A stretch of DNA of 64,000 nucleotides from Hypomesus transpacificus. Lineage: Eukaryota; Chordata; Actinopteri; Osmeriformes; Osmeridae. Below the pieces are notes generated by a model that saw nothing but the letters and a program-made list of their open reading frames with translations, did not search any database and was not told where the DNA came from. The DNA lies in NCBI RefSeq assembly GCF_021917145.1, contig NC_061063.1, positions 7,516,876 through 7,580,875 on the forward strand, in the 5' to 3' direction. A program made the position numbers and the translations under genes. Positions 63,548-64,000 of this stretch are shown here, in pieces. Position 1 is the stretch's first letter, and every line of letters starts with the position of its first letter.

Positions 63548-63734
63548 CTGCGAACCACGGATGTCATCAGAGACGTAATCATTTGATCATGATACTGTAG
63601 CTGCCCTCAGAGGAAGGGCATCAGGAAAGCAAAGTTCACATTTCATCGGTGGACACTGGAGCACTTAGGTGTGTGTGTGTTGGTGTTTGAAATCCCTGCA
63701 CGAGATGATGACCAATAAAGACTTCTAACATTTC

Positions 63735-63895
63735 GAAGGAATCAAATCAAATCAAAATCTCAATGTATTTCTTTAGCCTTTTTTACAAGCAATGTCACAG
63801 AGGGCTTCACATACGCCCATAGAATAGCCCTCAACCAACATAAACCCTCAAGGAAGACAAGGAAAAAAGTCCCAGAATAACTAAATAAGCAAGTG
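63735..63895 (+). repeat. Dispersed teleost repeat fragment
   Basis: Starts with AATCAAATCAAATC, followed by 'tttttacaagcaatgtcaca', 'gagggcttcaca' and 'aaggaaaaaagtccca'. This word order is familiar from an abundant interspersed repeat of fish genomes whose exact family name I cannot give. It lies in the fhod3 intron at the window edge. Confidence 0.45.
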
Positions 63896-64000
63896 TACAC
63901 CGTCATTGCTTTGAATTATTACATTTATTATGAAAAAGGCTTGAACTTAGAATAAATCAATGTTCAACTTAAGACCTCCTATTTCACTGGTATTCCTCCC

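Overview
The window is nuclear DNA from a ray-finned (teleost-like) fish. The evidence is vertebrate-type split genes with GT-AG introns, a fish-specific rho-class glutathione transferase, tRNA-derived SINEs, hAT-type MITEs, and AT-rich non-coding DNA full of CA/GA microsatellites. There are no bacterial operons, rRNA genes, CRISPR arrays or intact viral genomes. All gene models below were built by hand: I read conserved exons on the strand, placed splice sites on AG/GT, and checked that phases add up across every junction.

Layout. Bases 1-34000 are mostly non-coding. They hold the plus-strand mir-9 precursor (14076-14163), several islands that look like neural enhancers (three perfect POU octamers at 15953-15988; dense homeodomain-type stretches near 16700-17100, 18000-18680, 30350-30600 and 32390-32600), and a perfect 23-bp inverted repeat at 17481-17555. 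They also hold SINE and hAT-MITE insertions, a tandem duplication of about 225 bp, and one small unrecognised multi-exon gene (about 23701-25160, minus strand) studded with minisatellites. Bases 34557-43209 (minus) are a complete brevican gene (bcan) with Ig, two Link modules, a long acidic/Ser-Thr centre, EGF, C-type lectin and sushi domains. It also has a built-in alternative GPI-anchor tail made by reading through one donor site. Bases 43500-51900 are intronic/upstream or intergenic sequence with a long GA repeat and a second hAT MITE.

Three more minus-strand genes follow: mrpl24 (52250-53470, complete, 216 aa), gstr (54261-55667, complete, 225 aa, TATA promoter) and the 3' end of fhod3 (58253-63547, C-terminal half of the FH2 domain to the stop codon; the N-terminal part lies beyond the right edge). 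fhod3 carries a 24-nt acidic microexon that corresponds to the muscle-specific CK2-site exon of mammalian FHOD3.

Context. As I recall, mir-9-1, brevican and MRPL24 are also neighbours on human chromosome 1q22-q23, so the window looks like an ancient syntenic block. mir-9 and brevican are both neural genes: mir-9 is a neurogenic microRNA and brevican builds hyaluronan-based brain matrix. mrpl24 (mitochondrial ribosome), gstr (detoxification) and fhod3 (actin assembly in muscle) are not functionally linked to them in any obvious way. The most rewarding items are the mir-9 locus, the brevican GPI read-through isoform, the coding-frame minisatellite fused to the brevican signal exon, the fhod3 microexon, the perfect hairpin near mir-9, and the unrecognised gene at 23.7-25.2 kb.
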